A DNA stretch of 64,000 nt from positions 62,001 to 126,000 of the forward strand of contig QCDR01000001.1 of assembly GCA_003278705.1 (NCBI GenBank), given 5' to 3'. Below the pieces are notes generated by a model. It saw only the letters and a program-made list of their open reading frames with translations, had not been told where the DNA came from and ran no database searches. The stretch comes from Prochlorococcus sp. AG-355-J23. Its GTDB lineage: Bacteria; Cyanobacteriota; Cyanobacteriia; PCC-6307; Cyanobiaceae. Below are positions 16,397 to 26,640 of this stretch, piece after piece; the stretch's first letter is position 1, and every line of letters begins with the position of its first letter. A program made the translations under genes and the position numbers.

Positions 16397-17866
16397 ATGA
16401 TCAAACTTTTTAATACTTTTAGCAAAAAAGTTGAGGTTTTTAAGCCTATTGATGATGTAGTAAAAATTTATTGTTGTGGGGTAACTGTTTATGATTTATG
16501 TCATCTTGGTCATGCCAGAAGTTATATCGCTTGGGATGTATTGAGAAGATTTTTAATTTACAGTGATTTCAAAGTGAAGTATGTTCAAAATTTTACAGAT
16601 ATTGATGACAAGATCTTAAAAAGAGCGAAAGAAGAAAGCAGTTCAATGAAGGAAGTATCTGAAAAAAATATCATTGAATTTCATAAAGATATGGATTCTT
16701 TAGGGATAATGCGTCCGGATAGCATGCCAAGAGCAACGAATCATATATGCAATATCTGCTCCTTTATAACAATCCTTGAGGACAAAGGTTATGCATACTC
16801 TAGGGATGGAGATGTTTATTATTCTGTTTTCAAAAATAAAAATTATGGAAAGCTAAGTAATCAAAATTTACAAGAACAAAATATCAATCAGCAAGGAAGA
16901 ATGGTTAATGAAGAAAATAGTAAAAAACTTAATCCGCAAGATTTTGCGCTATGGAAAAAAGCCAAAGATGATGAACCATTTTTTGATTCGCCATGGGGTA
17001 AAGGTAGGCCAGGATGGCATATTGAATGTTCGGCGATGGTTAAAGATGAATTAGGAGATACTATCGATATCCATTTAGGTGGTTCTGATTTGATTTTTCC
17101 ACATCATGAGAATGAAATCGCCCAATCAGAAGCAGCCAATGGCAAAAAGCTAGCGAACTATTGGTTACACAATGGGATGGTCAATGTAAATGGACAAAAG
17201 ATGAGTAAATCCCTTAAAAATTTTAAAACTATTAGAGAGCTAATTAAGTCAGGTATAAGCCCTATGACTTTGCGATATTTTGTTATGACTGTGAATTATA
17301 GAAAACCACTTGATTTTACTGAAGAAGCTTTAAGGAGTGCTTCAGAAGCTTGGAAAAACATTAATGTAGCCCTTTCTTTTATGGACCTTACAAAAGGTGC
17401 TTTTAGATTTATTAATAAAAATGAATCTATCGAAGAAGAATATAAAGAGAAAATAAGCTTTGAATTATCTCAAAAAAAGCTTAAATTTTCTGAGGCTCTT
17501 GGAAATGACCTTAATACAGCAGGTGCTATTGCAATTATTTACGATTTAGCAAAACCATTAAAAAACTTTTTAAACCAATTTCAAAGGGTCGAAGGTTTTA
17601 AAATAGACCTAAATGAAAAATTCTTTCTACTTGAGAATTTTAAAACTCTTGAAAAGTTGACTGAGGTACTTGGTCTTAAAAAAGAGATTTTAGTAAAAGA
17701 AAGTAAAATAAAAGAAGAAGAAATATCAATGCTTATTAATGAAAGATTGAAAGCAAAAAAAGAAAAGAATTATACGAAGGCCGATGAAATAAGAAATTTG
17801 TTAAAAGAAAAAGGTATTGAACTTATTGATCAATCAAAGGAAATAACAACATGGATAAGGGTCTAA
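16397..17866 (+). CDS. cysS: cysteinyl-tRNA synthetase
   Basis: 489 residues, class Ia. HLGH at about residue 36 (HIGH motif) and KMSKS at about 268 form the ATP site. Zinc ligands are visible as CCGVTVYD near residue 27 and the later C-S/H-x-E region (HIECSAM, HHENEIAQSE). It charges tRNA-Cys in the cytoplasm. It follows polA closely on the same strand. Confidence 0.96.
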   Translation: MIKLFNTFSKKVEVFKPIDDVVKIYCCGVTVYDLCHLGHARSYIAWDVLRRFLIYSDFKVKYVQNFTDIDDKILKRAKEESSSMKEVSEKNIIEFHKDMDSLGIMRPDSMPRATNHICNICSFITILEDKGYAYSRDGDVYYSVFKNKNYGKLSNQNLQEQNINQQGRMVNEENSKKLNPQDFALWKKAKDDEPFFDSPWGKGRPGWHIECSAMVKDELGDTIDIHLGGSDLIFPHHENEIAQSEAANGKKLANYWLHNGMVNVNGQKMSKSLKNFKTIRELIKSGISPMTLRYFVMTVNYRKPLDFTEEALRSASEAWKNINVALSFMDLTKGAFRFINKNESIEEEYKEKISFELSQKKLKFSEALGNDLNTAGAIAIIYDLAKPLKNFLNQFQRVEGFKIDLNEKFFLLENFKTLEKLTEVLGLKKEILVKESKIKEEEISMLINERLKAKKEKNYTKADEIRNLLKEKGIELIDQSKEITTWIRV

Positions 17867-17948
17867 ATTTTAAGAAAAAAACCAATTTGAAATTTTTGTT
17901 TTTTAAATACACCTTTAAATGGGAAGATATTAGAAATATCAGAGAAAA

Positions 17949-19178
17949 TTGAAATACATTACTGTGCTCGGTTCTACTGGTTCAATAGGGACTCAAACTC
18001 TCGAAATAGCTAGTGAGCAGCCTGATAAGTTTAAAGCCGTAGCTCTTTCTGCAGGAAGAAATATTAATTTATTAACTGAACAAGTTAAAACACATAAACC
18101 AGAGGTAGTTGCAATTGAGGATGAAAGTCTTATAGAAGATTTAAAAGATAATATTAATAATTTAGGTTTGGATGATCCTCCCTTGATTTTAGGTGGAAAG
18201 CAGGGGATTAACGCAGTTGCAGCATGGGATAAGGCAGATACTGTGGTAACAGGGATAGTAGGCTGTGCAGGCTTAATTCCAACAATGTCAGCAATTAATG
18301 CGGGGAAAAATATTGCACTTGCTAACAAAGAAACTTTAATTGCGGCAGGACCAATAGTTATTCCTGCATTAAAAAAAAATAATAGTAGGCTTTTACCTGC
18401 TGATTCAGAACACTCTGCTATCTTTCAATGTTTACAAGGATTACCTAATTATGAAAATGCAGATTTTTCAACAGGAGAGATGCCTAAAGGTTTAAAAGCC
18501 ATACACTTAACAGCTTCTGGTGGTGCTTTCAGAGATTGGGCTGTTGAGGATTTAAAGCATGTCACAGTGGAAGATGCGACTTCACATCCTAATTGGGATA
18601 TGGGAAAAAAAATAACTGTAGATTCTGCAACTCTTATGAATAAAGGATTAGAAGTTATAGAAGCTCATTATTTATTTGGGACATCTTACGAAAATATCGA
18701 AATAGTTATCCACCCTCAAAGTATTATTCATTCAATGATTGAGATGGAAGATTCTTCAGTATTAGCTCAATTAGGTTGGCCAGATATGAAACTACCCATT
18801 TTATATGCGATGAGTTGGCCTGAAAGATTTAAAACAAATTGGAAAAGATTAAACCTAAGTGAAATTGGAAAATTAACTTTTAAAGAGCCAGACGAGTTTA
18901 AATATCCATGCATGGGACTTGCCTATGCTGCAGGAAAATCTTCTGGGACTATGCCTGCAGTCTTAAATGCTGCTAATGAAATGGCTGTTGACCAATTCCT
19001 CAAAGAAAAAATTTCTTTTCAAGAAATTCCAACTTTTATAAGTAAAGCTTGTGAATCACATATGGAGAATTTGAATTTGAGTCCTGAATTGGAGGATATT
19101 CTTGAAGTAGATAATTGGGCCAGACTTTTTGTTAAGCAAGAAATTAAAAAAGGGAAAAAATACGTAAGTATTGGATAA
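17949..19178 (+). CDS. dxr: 1-deoxy-D-xylulose-5-phosphate reductoisomerase
   Basis: 409 residues from a TTG start ([17 protein letters not shown]), where the NADPH-binding GSTGSIG is the expected N-terminal motif; no ATG lies nearer. Other family blocks are [23 protein letters not shown] with the metal and substrate acids, TASGGAFR and [11 protein letters not shown]. It converts DXP to MEP in the plastid-type isoprenoid pathway that feeds chlorophyll and carotenoid synthesis. Confidence 0.96.
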   Translation: MKYITVLGSTGSIGTQTLEIASEQPDKFKAVALSAGRNINLLTEQVKTHKPEVVAIEDESLIEDLKDNINNLGLDDPPLILGGKQGINAVAAWDKADTVVTGIVGCAGLIPTMSAINAGKNIALANKETLIAAGPIVIPALKKNNSRLLPADSEHSAIFQCLQGLPNYENADFSTGEMPKGLKAIHLTASGGAFRDWAVEDLKHVTVEDATSHPNWDMGKKITVDSATLMNKGLEVIEAHYLFGTSYENIEIVIHPQSIIHSMIEMEDSSVLAQLGWPDMKLPILYAMSWPERFKTNWKRLNLSEIGKLTFKEPDEFKYPCMGLAYAAGKSSGTMPAVLNAANEMAVDQFLKEKISFQEIPTFISKACESHMENLNLSPELEDILEVDNWARLFVKQEIKKGKKYVSIG

Positions 19179-19180
19179 AA

Positions 19181-19525
19181 GTGAATATAAAAAAACATCT
19201 TCTACTATGCACAACACCCACAAAACAGAAATGCTTTAAAGGCAATGAAGGTCAAAAAGCATGGGAATATTTGAAAAAGACTTTAAAAAAATTTGAGAAT
19301 GATCCCTCTACAAAAAACGTTCATATATTAAGATCAAAAGCTGACTGTTTAAGGGTATGCAAGAATGGCCCAATTCTTCTTATTTGGCCTGATGGTATTT
19401 GGTATGAAAAAGTTACTCCAGAAAAAATTTCTGAAATTTTTACCTCACATATTATTAACGGTAAGCCAATAGAAAAATGGATTTTCAAAAAAACACCATT
19501 TTTAAATAGTCCTAGATACTCATAA
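19181..19525 (+). CDS. thioredoxin-like [2Fe-2S] ferredoxin
   Basis: 114 residues from a GTG two bases after dxr. Four cysteines are visible: LLCTT, KCFKG, DCLRVCKNGP, giving the C-x(8)-C...C-x(3)-C layout of the thioredoxin-fold 2Fe-2S family. The sequence GPILLIWPDGIWYEKVTPE is typical of these (W-x-DG-x-WY...). It probably carries electrons in the cytosol. Its 3' end overlaps the convergent hydrolase gene by 14 bases. Confidence 0.75.
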   Translation: MNIKKHLLLCTTPTKQKCFKGNEGQKAWEYLKKTLKKFENDPSTKNVHILRSKADCLRVCKNGPILLIWPDGIWYEKVTPEKISEIFTSHIINGKPIEKWIFKKTPFLNSPRYS

Positions 19526-20597
19526 ACCAGTTCTTTACGACTTCGTCTGACCAGCAGCCATTAATCGAATGAAAACCATTATGACCTCCTTTTTCAGTTA
19601 TAAAAATAGTGAATTTATCAATAGATTCTTTTCTTAAATTCAAAGTATCCTTATATGGAACCCAGGGATCATCCTTGGCATGAATAAAAAGCATTGGAGG
19701 TAATTTTTTTATTGAGTTTTTAATTCTAAATATTGGAGAAGCCTTAATATAATATTCCTCTAAAGAATTAAATCCCCAACTAGGAGCTGTAAATTTCTGA
19801 TCAAATTCTCTTATACTTTTTAAATTTCTAATTTTTATTCTTAATTTCTCGTTATCAAGGAGTTTGCATTCATCATTAAATCCATCCCATAACTGATTTT
19901 TTAAGCGGTGAAGTAACCATTTTTGATAGATAGAATTTCTAGGTTTTTCAATACAGAGACTACATGAAGATAAATCTAAAGGCGTACTCACGCAGGCAAG
20001 GCCATCTAAAAGTTTTTCTCCTTTGTTTTCATCGTAATCTAGGCAGGCATTTAAAAGAATTGTTCCGCCTAAAGATAATCCAACTCCGTAAATTGGAAGA
20101 TTATTCACCTTAATGAGATCTTTAAACTCTAAATTAATCAATTTTTTAAAATAATTAATTGCTGAAATAACATCACTGGAGCATCTAGCACAATAATTTC
20201 CTTTAGCTAAATATCTCGCTGATCCAGATCCTCTTAGATTTAATTTAAGAACTCCAAAACCATTATTTGCTAATTTCCTAGATATTCTTCTTAAACCAAA
20301 CCTTTTAGTTGAGCCCCCTAAACCATGTGTAACGATTACAAAACCCCTAAGCGAGTTTAAGTTTTCAGGTAATTCTAAAAAACCTAAAAGATAATCACAT
20401 TCAAATTTTTTAGAAAGAATTTTACTAATCGGAAAGAATATTTTTTTATTTTTCTTTGATTTACCAAAATCAATAACAAAAGTATCTCTCAAAGTTTGTA
20501 AGTCGCCACCAATCCAAGGTAAGACTTCTCGAAATGGCTTATTTTTTAGGTAATCTGAAAAACTAAAAGATATACTATTATTTCTCCCCAACTCCAA
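19512..20597 (-). CDS. alpha/beta hydrolase, YheT family
   Basis: 361 residues. An oxyanion-side motif THGLGGSTKRFG lies near residue 90, followed by LKLNLRGSGSA, a nucleophile elbow GVGLSLGG near residue 168, an acid in HAKDDPWVP and a His in EKGGHNGF near the end. The family acts on short-chain esters or lipids, but the substrate is unknown here. The start overlaps the end of pntB by 20 bases, so it is the last gene of the pnt transcript. Confidence 0.85.
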   Translation of the reverse strand: MELGRNNSISFSFSDYLKNKPFREVLPWIGGDLQTLRDTFVIDFGKSKKNKKIFFPISKILSKKFECDYLLGFLELPENLNSLRGFVIVTHGLGGSTKRFGLRRISRKLANNGFGVLKLNLRGSGSARYLAKGNYCARCSSDVISAINYFKKLINLEFKDLIKVNNLPIYGVGLSLGGTILLNACLDYDENKGEKLLDGLACVSTPLDLSSCSLCIEKPRNSIYQKWLLHRLKNQLWDGFNDECKLLDNEKLRIKIRNLKSIREFDQKFTAPSWGFNSLEEYYIKASPIFRIKNSIKKLPPMLFIHAKDDPWVPYKDTLNLRKESIDKFTIFITEKGGHNGFHSINGCWSDEVVKNWFMSI

Positions 20598-22017
20598 GAT
20601 CCTTTAATTCTCCAATCAAATCATTCAGTACCTTTTTTGCATCTCCAAAGACCATTGAGGTATTTGGCAGATCAAATAAATCATTTTTTATTCCGGAGTA
20701 ACCTGCACTCATACCACGTTTAATTACAAATACCGTTCTTGCTTCCTGCACATCAAGAACTGGCATACCATATAAAGGAGAAGAGCTATCATTTTTAGCT
20801 TGAGGATTAACCACATCATTTGCTCCTAAAACTAAAACAACATCCGTTGCTGGAAAATCAGGATTTACAACGTCCATCTCTTTAAGTTGTTCGTAAGGAA
20901 CATCTGCTTCTGCTAAAAGTACATTCATATGTCCAGGCATCCTCCCTGCTACAGGATGAATTGCGTAAACAACTTCGATACCATTTTGCTCTAGTTTTTT
21001 TGTCACTTCCCTTAAAGTATGTTGAGCTTGAGCTACTGCCAGACCATAACCAGGAACAATAATTACCTTATTGGCTGCCTCTAAAGTCAATGCGCATTCT
21101 TCAACACTGCAAGAAGTTATATTTGTATATTCTCCTGAACCAGAAGAGGCAGTACTTTGAGCCGATAAAGATCCTCCAAAAAGAACTGAGACCAATGATC
21201 TATTCATACCCTTGCACATTACTTGAGTAAGTATTAGTCCTGCCGCTCCAACCATTGCGCCTGCTACTATCAAAAGCTGACTATCCACAACGAAACCTGC
21301 TGCTGCTGCTGCAATCCCTGAATAGCTATTTAATAAAGATATAACGACTGGCATATCAGCTCCACCAATTGGCAAAGTAACTCCAATACCTAATAAAGAA
21401 GAAACTATAACTAAAAGCCAAATAGAACTTGTATTGCCGTTTATCAAATCAAAAAAGGCTATCAAAGAAGCAACTGCAAAAACAATATTTACAAAATGTC
21501 TAACTTTGCTTTGAGTCCATCCTGGAGTTGACAGCCAACCCTGTAATTTTGCCATCGCCACAATTGAACCTGTGAAAGTTATGGCCCCGACAAATATAGA
21601 AACAGATATTGAAACTTCGTTTATCAGTGACTTAAAAAAATCAAAATTTTCTTGGCCACCAGATATAGGAAAAATAGCTACTCCTAAAGCCACCAAAAGT
21701 GATGACATTCCTCCACAACCATTGAACAATGCCACAGTTTCAGGCATGGAGGTCATAGGTACTTTTTTTGCAAGAATTGCACCGAATAAACTACCTATTA
21801 TTGATCCAATTATTATCCAAATCCAAGACTGAACAGCAATTCCAGAAGTACCTAAATAATAAGAAAGTAATCCTACTACTGATAGCGACATTGCAAATGC
21901 AGCTAATCTATTGGCATCCCTTGCTGATTTTACTTTTGACAATCCTTTTATTCCCAAAGCCAGTAAAAGTACTGCTAGAAGGTCAATAACGAATTTAATG
22001 ATTACAGGGAGATTCAT
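20578..22017 (-). CDS. pntB: NAD(P) transhydrogenase subunit beta
   Basis: 479 residues with about nine membrane helices in the N-terminal half and the C-terminal NADP-binding domain III. Domain III shows VPGYGLAVAQAQ with the GYG-x-A-x2-QA motif, the long HPVAGRMPGHMNVLLAEADVPY helix and GANDVVNPQA. It uses the proton gradient to drive hydride transfer from NADH to NADP+. It is last of the three pnt genes and overlaps the following YheT gene. Confidence 0.96.
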   Translation of the reverse strand: MNLPVIIKFVIDLLAVLLLALGIKGLSKVKSARDANRLAAFAMSLSVVGLLSYYLGTSGIAVQSWIWIIIGSIIGSLFGAILAKKVPMTSMPETVALFNGCGGMSSLLVALGVAIFPISGGQENFDFFKSLINEVSISVSIFVGAITFTGSIVAMAKLQGWLSTPGWTQSKVRHFVNIVFAVASLIAFFDLINGNTSSIWLLVIVSSLLGIGVTLPIGGADMPVVISLLNSYSGIAAAAAGFVVDSQLLIVAGAMVGAAGLILTQVMCKGMNRSLVSVLFGGSLSAQSTASSGSGEYTNITSCSVEECALTLEAANKVIIVPGYGLAVAQAQHTLREVTKKLEQNGIEVVYAIHPVAGRMPGHMNVLLAEADVPYEQLKEMDVVNPDFPATDVVLVLGANDVVNPQAKNDSSSPLYGMPVLDVQEARTVFVIKRGMSAGYSGIKNDLFDLPNTSMVFGDAKKVLNDLIGELKDLGVGEK

Positions 22018-22025
22018 GTTAAAAA

Positions 22026-22319
22026 TTACTTCTTATTTGATGGTTTACGACTAAACATCGCGAGCATTCGATCAGTTACAAAGAAACCGCCTACAACGTT
22101 GAAAAGAGCAAATCCAAGAGAAACTGAACCAATGATTAAAAGTGGTACATTACCTTCTGCTTTTACAATTAAAGTCAAGGCTGCAAGCATTGTTATTCCT
22201 GAAATTGCATTTGCTCCACTCATTAGAGGTGTGTGAAGAGTGGGGGGAACTTTTCCAATTAACTCGAGGCCTAATAAACTACCAAGTAAAAGAACCCAAA
22301 GAAGACTTATAAAAGACAT
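22026..22319 (-). CDS. pntA2: NAD(P) transhydrogenase alpha subunit, membrane part
   Basis: 97 residues with three membrane helices; corresponds to the C-terminal portion of PntA (domain II), encoded as a separate gene in cyanobacteria. Motifs include HTPLMSGANAISGI (helix 2) and FFVTDRMLAMF at the end. It combines with PntB to form the proton channel. It lies eight bases upstream of pntB and twelve downstream of the NAD-binding subunit gene. Confidence 0.93.
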   Translation of the reverse strand: MSFISLLWVLLLGSLLGLELIGKVPPTLHTPLMSGANAISGITMLAALTLIVKAEGNVPLLIIGSVSLGFALFNVVGGFFVTDRMLAMFSRKPSNKK

Positions 22320-22331
22320 AATTTTAAAACC

Positions 22332-23462
22332 TCAATTTTCAAAAACATTATTTTGAAGAACAACTCCTTCATCGCTTAATAAACATCCAGAAATGAGTTC
22401 ATCCTCTTTATCTAATTTAATTACACCATCTTTTATAAATGGTGTAATCAAAGATGTTAAGTTCTTAGCATAAAGTGAACTTGCATCATAAGGAACTGAA
22501 GAGGGTAATTCGCCCGCTCCTATAAGTTTTACCCCATCTTTGATAATAGTTTCATTTGATTTTGATCCTTCGCAGTTCCCTCCCTGAGAAACTGCTAAAT
22601 CGATAATTACTGCACCAGCCCTCATTTTTTCAATCATGGGAGAGTCTATTAAAACAGGGGCCTTTTTACCTAGAACTTGTGCAGTACATATAGCAACATC
22701 AGCTTCAGATAAATATTTAGTTAAAGTTGCCTTCTGTTTTGAGAGGAATTCGGGTGTTACAGCTTTTGCATAACCTCCTGTCTCTCCTGGCTTTTCCTCA
22801 ACTTCAGGAAGTTCTATAAATCTTGCTCCAAGGGACTCTACTTGTTCTTTAACAGCAGGTCTAATATCAGATACAAATACTATTGCTCCAAGTCTTTTTG
22901 CTGTCGCAACTGCCTGTAATCCTGCAACGCCTCCACCAAGAACCACTACTTTTGCAGGTTGAACTGTCCCTGCTGCAGTCATAAGCATTGGGAAATATCT
23001 ATCTAACTCACTTGCAGCCAAAAGAACTGCTTTGTATCCAGCAATATTGGCTTGTGAAGAAAGAACATCAGAAGATTGTGCTCTACTAATCCTAGGAAGC
23101 AACTCTAGTGATAAAGCTGAAATCTTATTACTATTTATAATCCTAAGAAGCTCCTTATTACCATATGGGTTAAGAAGACCAAGAAGAACAGCACCTTTCT
23201 TTAACCTAGTTAAATTATCCTCTGATGGAGTTTGAACACAAAATATTAAGTCCGCTTCACCCCAAGTTTTTTGATCTAAGTTGTTTATTATTATTCCGCC
23301 GGATTCTTCATATGATAAGTCACTAAATCCTGATAATTTTCCTGCTGAACTTTCAATGTAAACATCACATCCAAGGCTTTTTAATTTCTTTACCGCTTCT
23401 GGTGTAGCTGAAACTCTCCTTTCACCAGAGCTTGTTTCGGAAGGAATAAGTATCTTTGTCAA
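22332..23462 (-). CDS. pntA1: NAD(P) transhydrogenase alpha subunit, NAD-binding part
   Basis: 376 residues, soluble domain I. It begins with MTKILIPSETSSGERRVSATPE and contains LLPRISRAQSSDVLSSQANIAGYKAV, followed by the NAD-binding GGGVAGLQAVATAKRLGA. LGKKAPVLI and AVSQGGNCE come later. It transfers hydride from NADH to domain III of PntB. It is the first gene of a pntA1-pntA2-pntB operon on the minus strand. Confidence 0.95.
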   Translation of the reverse strand: MTKILIPSETSSGERRVSATPEAVKKLKSLGCDVYIESSAGKLSGFSDLSYEESGGIIINNLDQKTWGEADLIFCVQTPSEDNLTRLKKGAVLLGLLNPYGNKELLRIINSNKISALSLELLPRISRAQSSDVLSSQANIAGYKAVLLAASELDRYFPMLMTAAGTVQPAKVVVLGGGVAGLQAVATAKRLGAIVFVSDIRPAVKEQVESLGARFIELPEVEEKPGETGGYAKAVTPEFLSKQKATLTKYLSEADVAICTAQVLGKKAPVLIDSPMIEKMRAGAVIIDLAVSQGGNCEGSKSNETIIKDGVKLIGAGELPSSVPYDASSLYAKNLTSLITPFIKDGVIKLDKEDELISGCLLSDEGVVLQNNVFEN

Positions 23463-23589
23463 TTTATTTATTTTTTTAACATACTAAATATAAATTGAAG
23501 AAAGTCAAAAGTCTTGGATTTTTGTTAAAAATATATTTTCTTTTCTATAAATAATAGCTATCTAGAATATATAAGTACTAAATAATCTA

Positions 23590-24168
23590 ATGAGTATAAA
23601 AGCAATCGAATGTCCTGATGGAGTGTGCCACAGTCATCATGGTGGTCATGCTGTCCCAAGGCAAGCTATGCAGAAAAATCTAGAAAAGCATGGTAAAGAC
23701 TGGTGCGAGAAATTAGCAGAGAGAATTTATGAAATGTCAGTTGATACTTTTTCACAGACAGTCATGCCCAGTCTCCACTCGGCAGGTTGGCAAAGAAGAC
23801 ATTTAGATTGGGAATTTAAGCTTGCAGAAAATGATTCTGAACCTGATGAAGCTCTTGTTGAAGGAATTATTAATGCCACAGAAAGCTTTCTTAGGAGTAG
23901 TGAGGTTCATCGATTATTTATTCAAGAATTAGTTCAGGGCACCTTCGAGGAAGCAAATGATAAAAAAATAATTTCTAAAGCAATAAAATCTATCATTGAA
24001 GAAGAAATTGTTAGTTCACTAAGAGAAAAGAAAGAAACTCTTTTAAAGAAAATATCCGCAAAATTAATATCAGAAGAAAAAGTTAGCGAGGAACTTGCAA
24101 TAAATTCAGCTAAAGAGGGTTTTGAAGAAGTTGAAAGGCTACTTGCAAATCACAGCGAGGCAGTCTAA
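23590..24168 (+). CDS. conserved hypothetical helical protein with His-rich N-terminus
   Basis: 192 residues. The N-terminus has two Cys and a His cluster (CPDGVCHSHHGGH), a possible metal-binding head. The remainder is a helical body: ERIYEMSVDTFSQTVMPSLHSAGWQRRHLDWEF and a long charged C-terminal helix. No signal peptide. The body looks like a conserved cyanobacterial protein, but I cannot name a family. Confidence 0.6.
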   Translation: MSIKAIECPDGVCHSHHGGHAVPRQAMQKNLEKHGKDWCEKLAERIYEMSVDTFSQTVMPSLHSAGWQRRHLDWEFKLAENDSEPDEALVEGIINATESFLRSSEVHRLFIQELVQGTFEEANDKKIISKAIKSIIEEEIVSSLREKKETLLKKISAKLISEEKVSEELAINSAKEGFEEVERLLANHSEAV

Positions 24169-24322
24169 CTCTATTTCTTTATATTTTCTTTATATTTAAC
24201 CCAAAAATTGGCTCAAATATAAATTAAAGATTAAATTATTGTTTGGAAGTACAAAGTTGTAACTTATTAGACAATACATAGGATCTCTGATGTGTTTACC
24301 TATATACAACTTAAAATTTTCA

Positions 24323-24547
24323 ATGGACAATTTCATTAGAAAAAGGATCGACATTGCCACCTGTTGGGCTACTAACAGAATTTCTGCAATGGACACTTTA
24401 GAAAGATATGAAGATAGTTATGCAATCGCAGAAGAATTTAGAGAGTGGATATTACATATTGGAGAAAAGAACGAAAATTTAAAAGATTCTGTTTTAAATT
24501 TCCCAAAGGAATTAAAAAAGTTATTAGACCAAAAAGTCAACGATTAA
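24323..24547 (+). CDS. small hypothetical protein, 74 aa
   Basis: From the ATG at 24323 it starts MDNFIRKRIDIATCWATNR. An earlier ATG at 24290 would add 11 residues. It is helical, with a single Cys and no membrane segment. No family is recognised. It lies just upstream of the NTRC gene on the same strand. Confidence 0.5.
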   Translation: MDNFIRKRIDIATCWATNRISAMDTLERYEDSYAIAEEFREWILHIGEKNENLKDSVLNFPKELKKLLDQKVND

Positions 24548-24626
24548 ATATAAAATCAATCGAGTGAAATCCGCCCTACATTATTTGGGTTTGTTTATTA
24601 TTATTAATAGTGAAATTAGCAAATAA

Positions 24627-26003
24627 ATGGAAAATAAAGAGAAGATTTCAAATGTAGAAAATGTTGTAATTATAGGCTCGGGACCTGCAGGTTACACTGC
24701 TGCAATTTATGCTGCACGAGCAAATCTTCAACCAATGCTGGTAACAGGATTTAATTCTGGGGGCATTCCTGGTGGGCAATTAATGACTACAACATTTGTT
24801 GAAAATTATCCAGGTTTTCCAGATGGAGTATTAGGTCCTGAATTGATGGATCTAATGAAGGCTCAAGCAGAAAGATGGGGCACTAATTTATACGAAAGTG
24901 ATGTTGTATCAATTAATACTGATTCACATCCCTTTGAATTAAAAACTTTAGAAGGGACTATAAAGTCTAACTCAATTATTATTGCAACTGGAGCAAGTGC
25001 AAATAGATTAGGAGTGATAAATGAAGATAAATTCTGGAGTAAAGGAATAAGTGCTTGTGCAATATGTGATGGAGCAACCCCACAATTTAGAGATGAAGAA
25101 TTAGCTGTCATTGGAGGTGGCGACTCTGCATGCGAAGAAGCAGCATATCTCACAAAATATGGAAGCAAAGTGCATTTGATTGTTAGATCAGAAAAATTAA
25201 GAGCTAGTGCAGCAATGGTAGATAGAGTAAAAGCTAATCCAAAGATAGAAATTCATTGGAACACAAAAGTTAATAAAGCGGATGGCTCTGAATGGCTTGA
25301 GAGAATTGAAACTATTCACTCTCAAGAAGGTAAAGGGGAAATCAATATAAAAGGTCTTTTTTACGCGATAGGGCACACACCAAATACAAAATTCTTAGGC
25401 AACAAAATTGATTTAGATAATAAAGGCTATATTGCTTGCAAATCAGGAAGGCCAGAAACATCTATTGAAGGCATCTTTGCGGCAGGTGACGTTGTTGATT
25501 CTGAGTGGAGACAAGGAGTTACCGCTGCAGGAACTGGATGTATGGCAGCATTAGCTACCGAAAGGTGGCTAGCCGAGAAAAACTTAGCAAAAACTATAGT
25601 CAGAGAAACACCCGAACCAGAAAAAAAACTTAATTCATCAAATTTTAATGAAGAAGAAGTTAATGAAGATACTTTCGATTCAAATTCTGAATGGCAAAAA
25701 GGCAGTTATGCATTAAGGAAACTTTATCACGAGAGTAAAAAACCTATCTTAGTAATTTTTAGTTCCCCAACCTGCGGCCCATGTCATGTTTTGAAACCTC
25801 AGTTAAAAAGAGTAATTAAGGAACTTGATGGTGCAGTTCTTGGCGTTGAAATAGATATTGATAAAGATCAAGATATTGCAAAGCAAGCTGGCATTAACGG
25901 CACACCAACAGTTCAACTTTTTAAAGAAAAATTATTAAAAAAACAATGGCAAGGTGTCAAACAAAGAAGTGAATTTAAAGAAGCGATAAAAAATATTATC
26001 TAA
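24627..26003 (+). CDS. ntrC-type trxB: NADPH-dependent thioredoxin reductase-thioredoxin fusion (NTRC)
   Basis: 458 residues in two parts. Residues 1-320 form an FAD- and NADPH-binding reductase: GSGPAGYTAA, the redox pair CAIC at about 144-147, GGGDSACEEA, GHTPNT and AAGDVVD. An acidic linker follows, and then a thioredoxin domain with CGPC at about residue 383 and GINGTPTVQLF. The fusion passes electrons from NADPH to 2-Cys peroxiredoxin and other targets. It is not the nitrogen regulator NtrC. It is convergent with infA. Confidence 0.94.
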   Translation: MENKEKISNVENVVIIGSGPAGYTAAIYAARANLQPMLVTGFNSGGIPGGQLMTTTFVENYPGFPDGVLGPELMDLMKAQAERWGTNLYESDVVSINTDSHPFELKTLEGTIKSNSIIIATGASANRLGVINEDKFWSKGISACAICDGATPQFRDEELAVIGGGDSACEEAAYLTKYGSKVHLIVRSEKLRASAAMVDRVKANPKIEIHWNTKVNKADGSEWLERIETIHSQEGKGEINIKGLFYAIGHTPNTKFLGNKIDLDNKGYIACKSGRPETSIEGIFAAGDVVDSEWRQGVTAAGTGCMAALATERWLAEKNLAKTIVRETPEPEKKLNSSNFNEEEVNEDTFDSNSEWQKGSYALRKLYHESKKPILVIFSSPTCGPCHVLKPQLKRVIKELDGAVLGVEIDIDKDQDIAKQAGINGTPTVQLFKEKLLKKQWQGVKQRSEFKEAIKNII

Positions 26004-26012
26004 AGTAACTTT

Positions 26013-26279
26013 TTATTTATTATTTCTCTTAGGATTATTTTTATTAGTAGTAGGTCTAGCATTACCTGCATTTCTTTCTCGATAAGTTATCCTCCCTCTA
26101 GATAGATCATAAGGACTTATCTCAACTAACACTTTATCTCCAGCTAATAATTTAATTCTAAATTTAGTCAATTTACCCGCAGCTCTACATAAACATTGAT
26201 GACCTTCAGGTTGTTCTAAAGTAACCAAATAAAATCCATTCCCCTGCTCTTTTTCAATTACACCTGAAGTTTCAATCAT
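26013..26279 (-). CDS. infA: translation initiation factor IF-1
   Basis: 88 residues. It has an S1-type OB fold with GVIEKEQGNGFYLVTLEQPEGHQCLCRAAGKLTKFRIKLL (quoted in parts: GNGFYLV, CRAAGK, RIKLLAGD) and then VEISPYDLSRGRITYRER, the hallmark IF-1 ending. It has an unusual Asn/Lys-rich tail after that. It binds the 30S A site during initiation. Convergent with the NTRC gene. Confidence 0.95.
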   Translation of the reverse strand: MIETSGVIEKEQGNGFYLVTLEQPEGHQCLCRAAGKLTKFRIKLLAGDKVLVEISPYDLSRGRITYRERNAGNARPTTNKNNPKRNNK

Positions 26280-26371
26280 TAATTAAACTTTTACTAAGTA
26301 CATATTATCAGAAAAAGATTAGCCAAAATTGATTTAAAAAAAATTACATACGTAAAAATATGCAATTCAAT

Positions 26372-26584
26372 TCAAATTGAAAATTTAATTTCATTAATTA
26401 TTTGCAGTTGTCCATAGTAAAAATTTGCTTTCGCAATTTTTTCAGAATCTTCTAATTGATCAAAAAAAACAAACCCAAGGGTTTCCCATAATGAAGATCC
26501 GCAAACATTATTCAATTCATTTTTTGCTTCTTTTGCAAAATTATCTAGTTTTCGTTCAAGGTTTTTAGACTTAGAAACAGACAT
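26372..26584 (-). CDS. small hypothetical protein, 70 aa
   Basis: Starts MSVSKSKNLERKLDNFAKEAK and is charged and helical, with one Cys (NNVCGSS) and the stretch LWETLGFVFFDQLED. No signal or membrane segment. An inverted ATAGTA...TACTAT element at about 26600-26620 sits just upstream. The family is unknown. Confidence 0.45.
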   Translation of the reverse strand: MSVSKSKNLERKLDNFAKEAKNELNNVCGSSLWETLGFVFFDQLEDSEKIAKANFYYGQLQIINEIKFSI

Positions 26585-26640
26585 AGGTCAATAATATTTA
26601 ATATAGTACAAATATACTATCTGATTCTAAAATTGCAATA

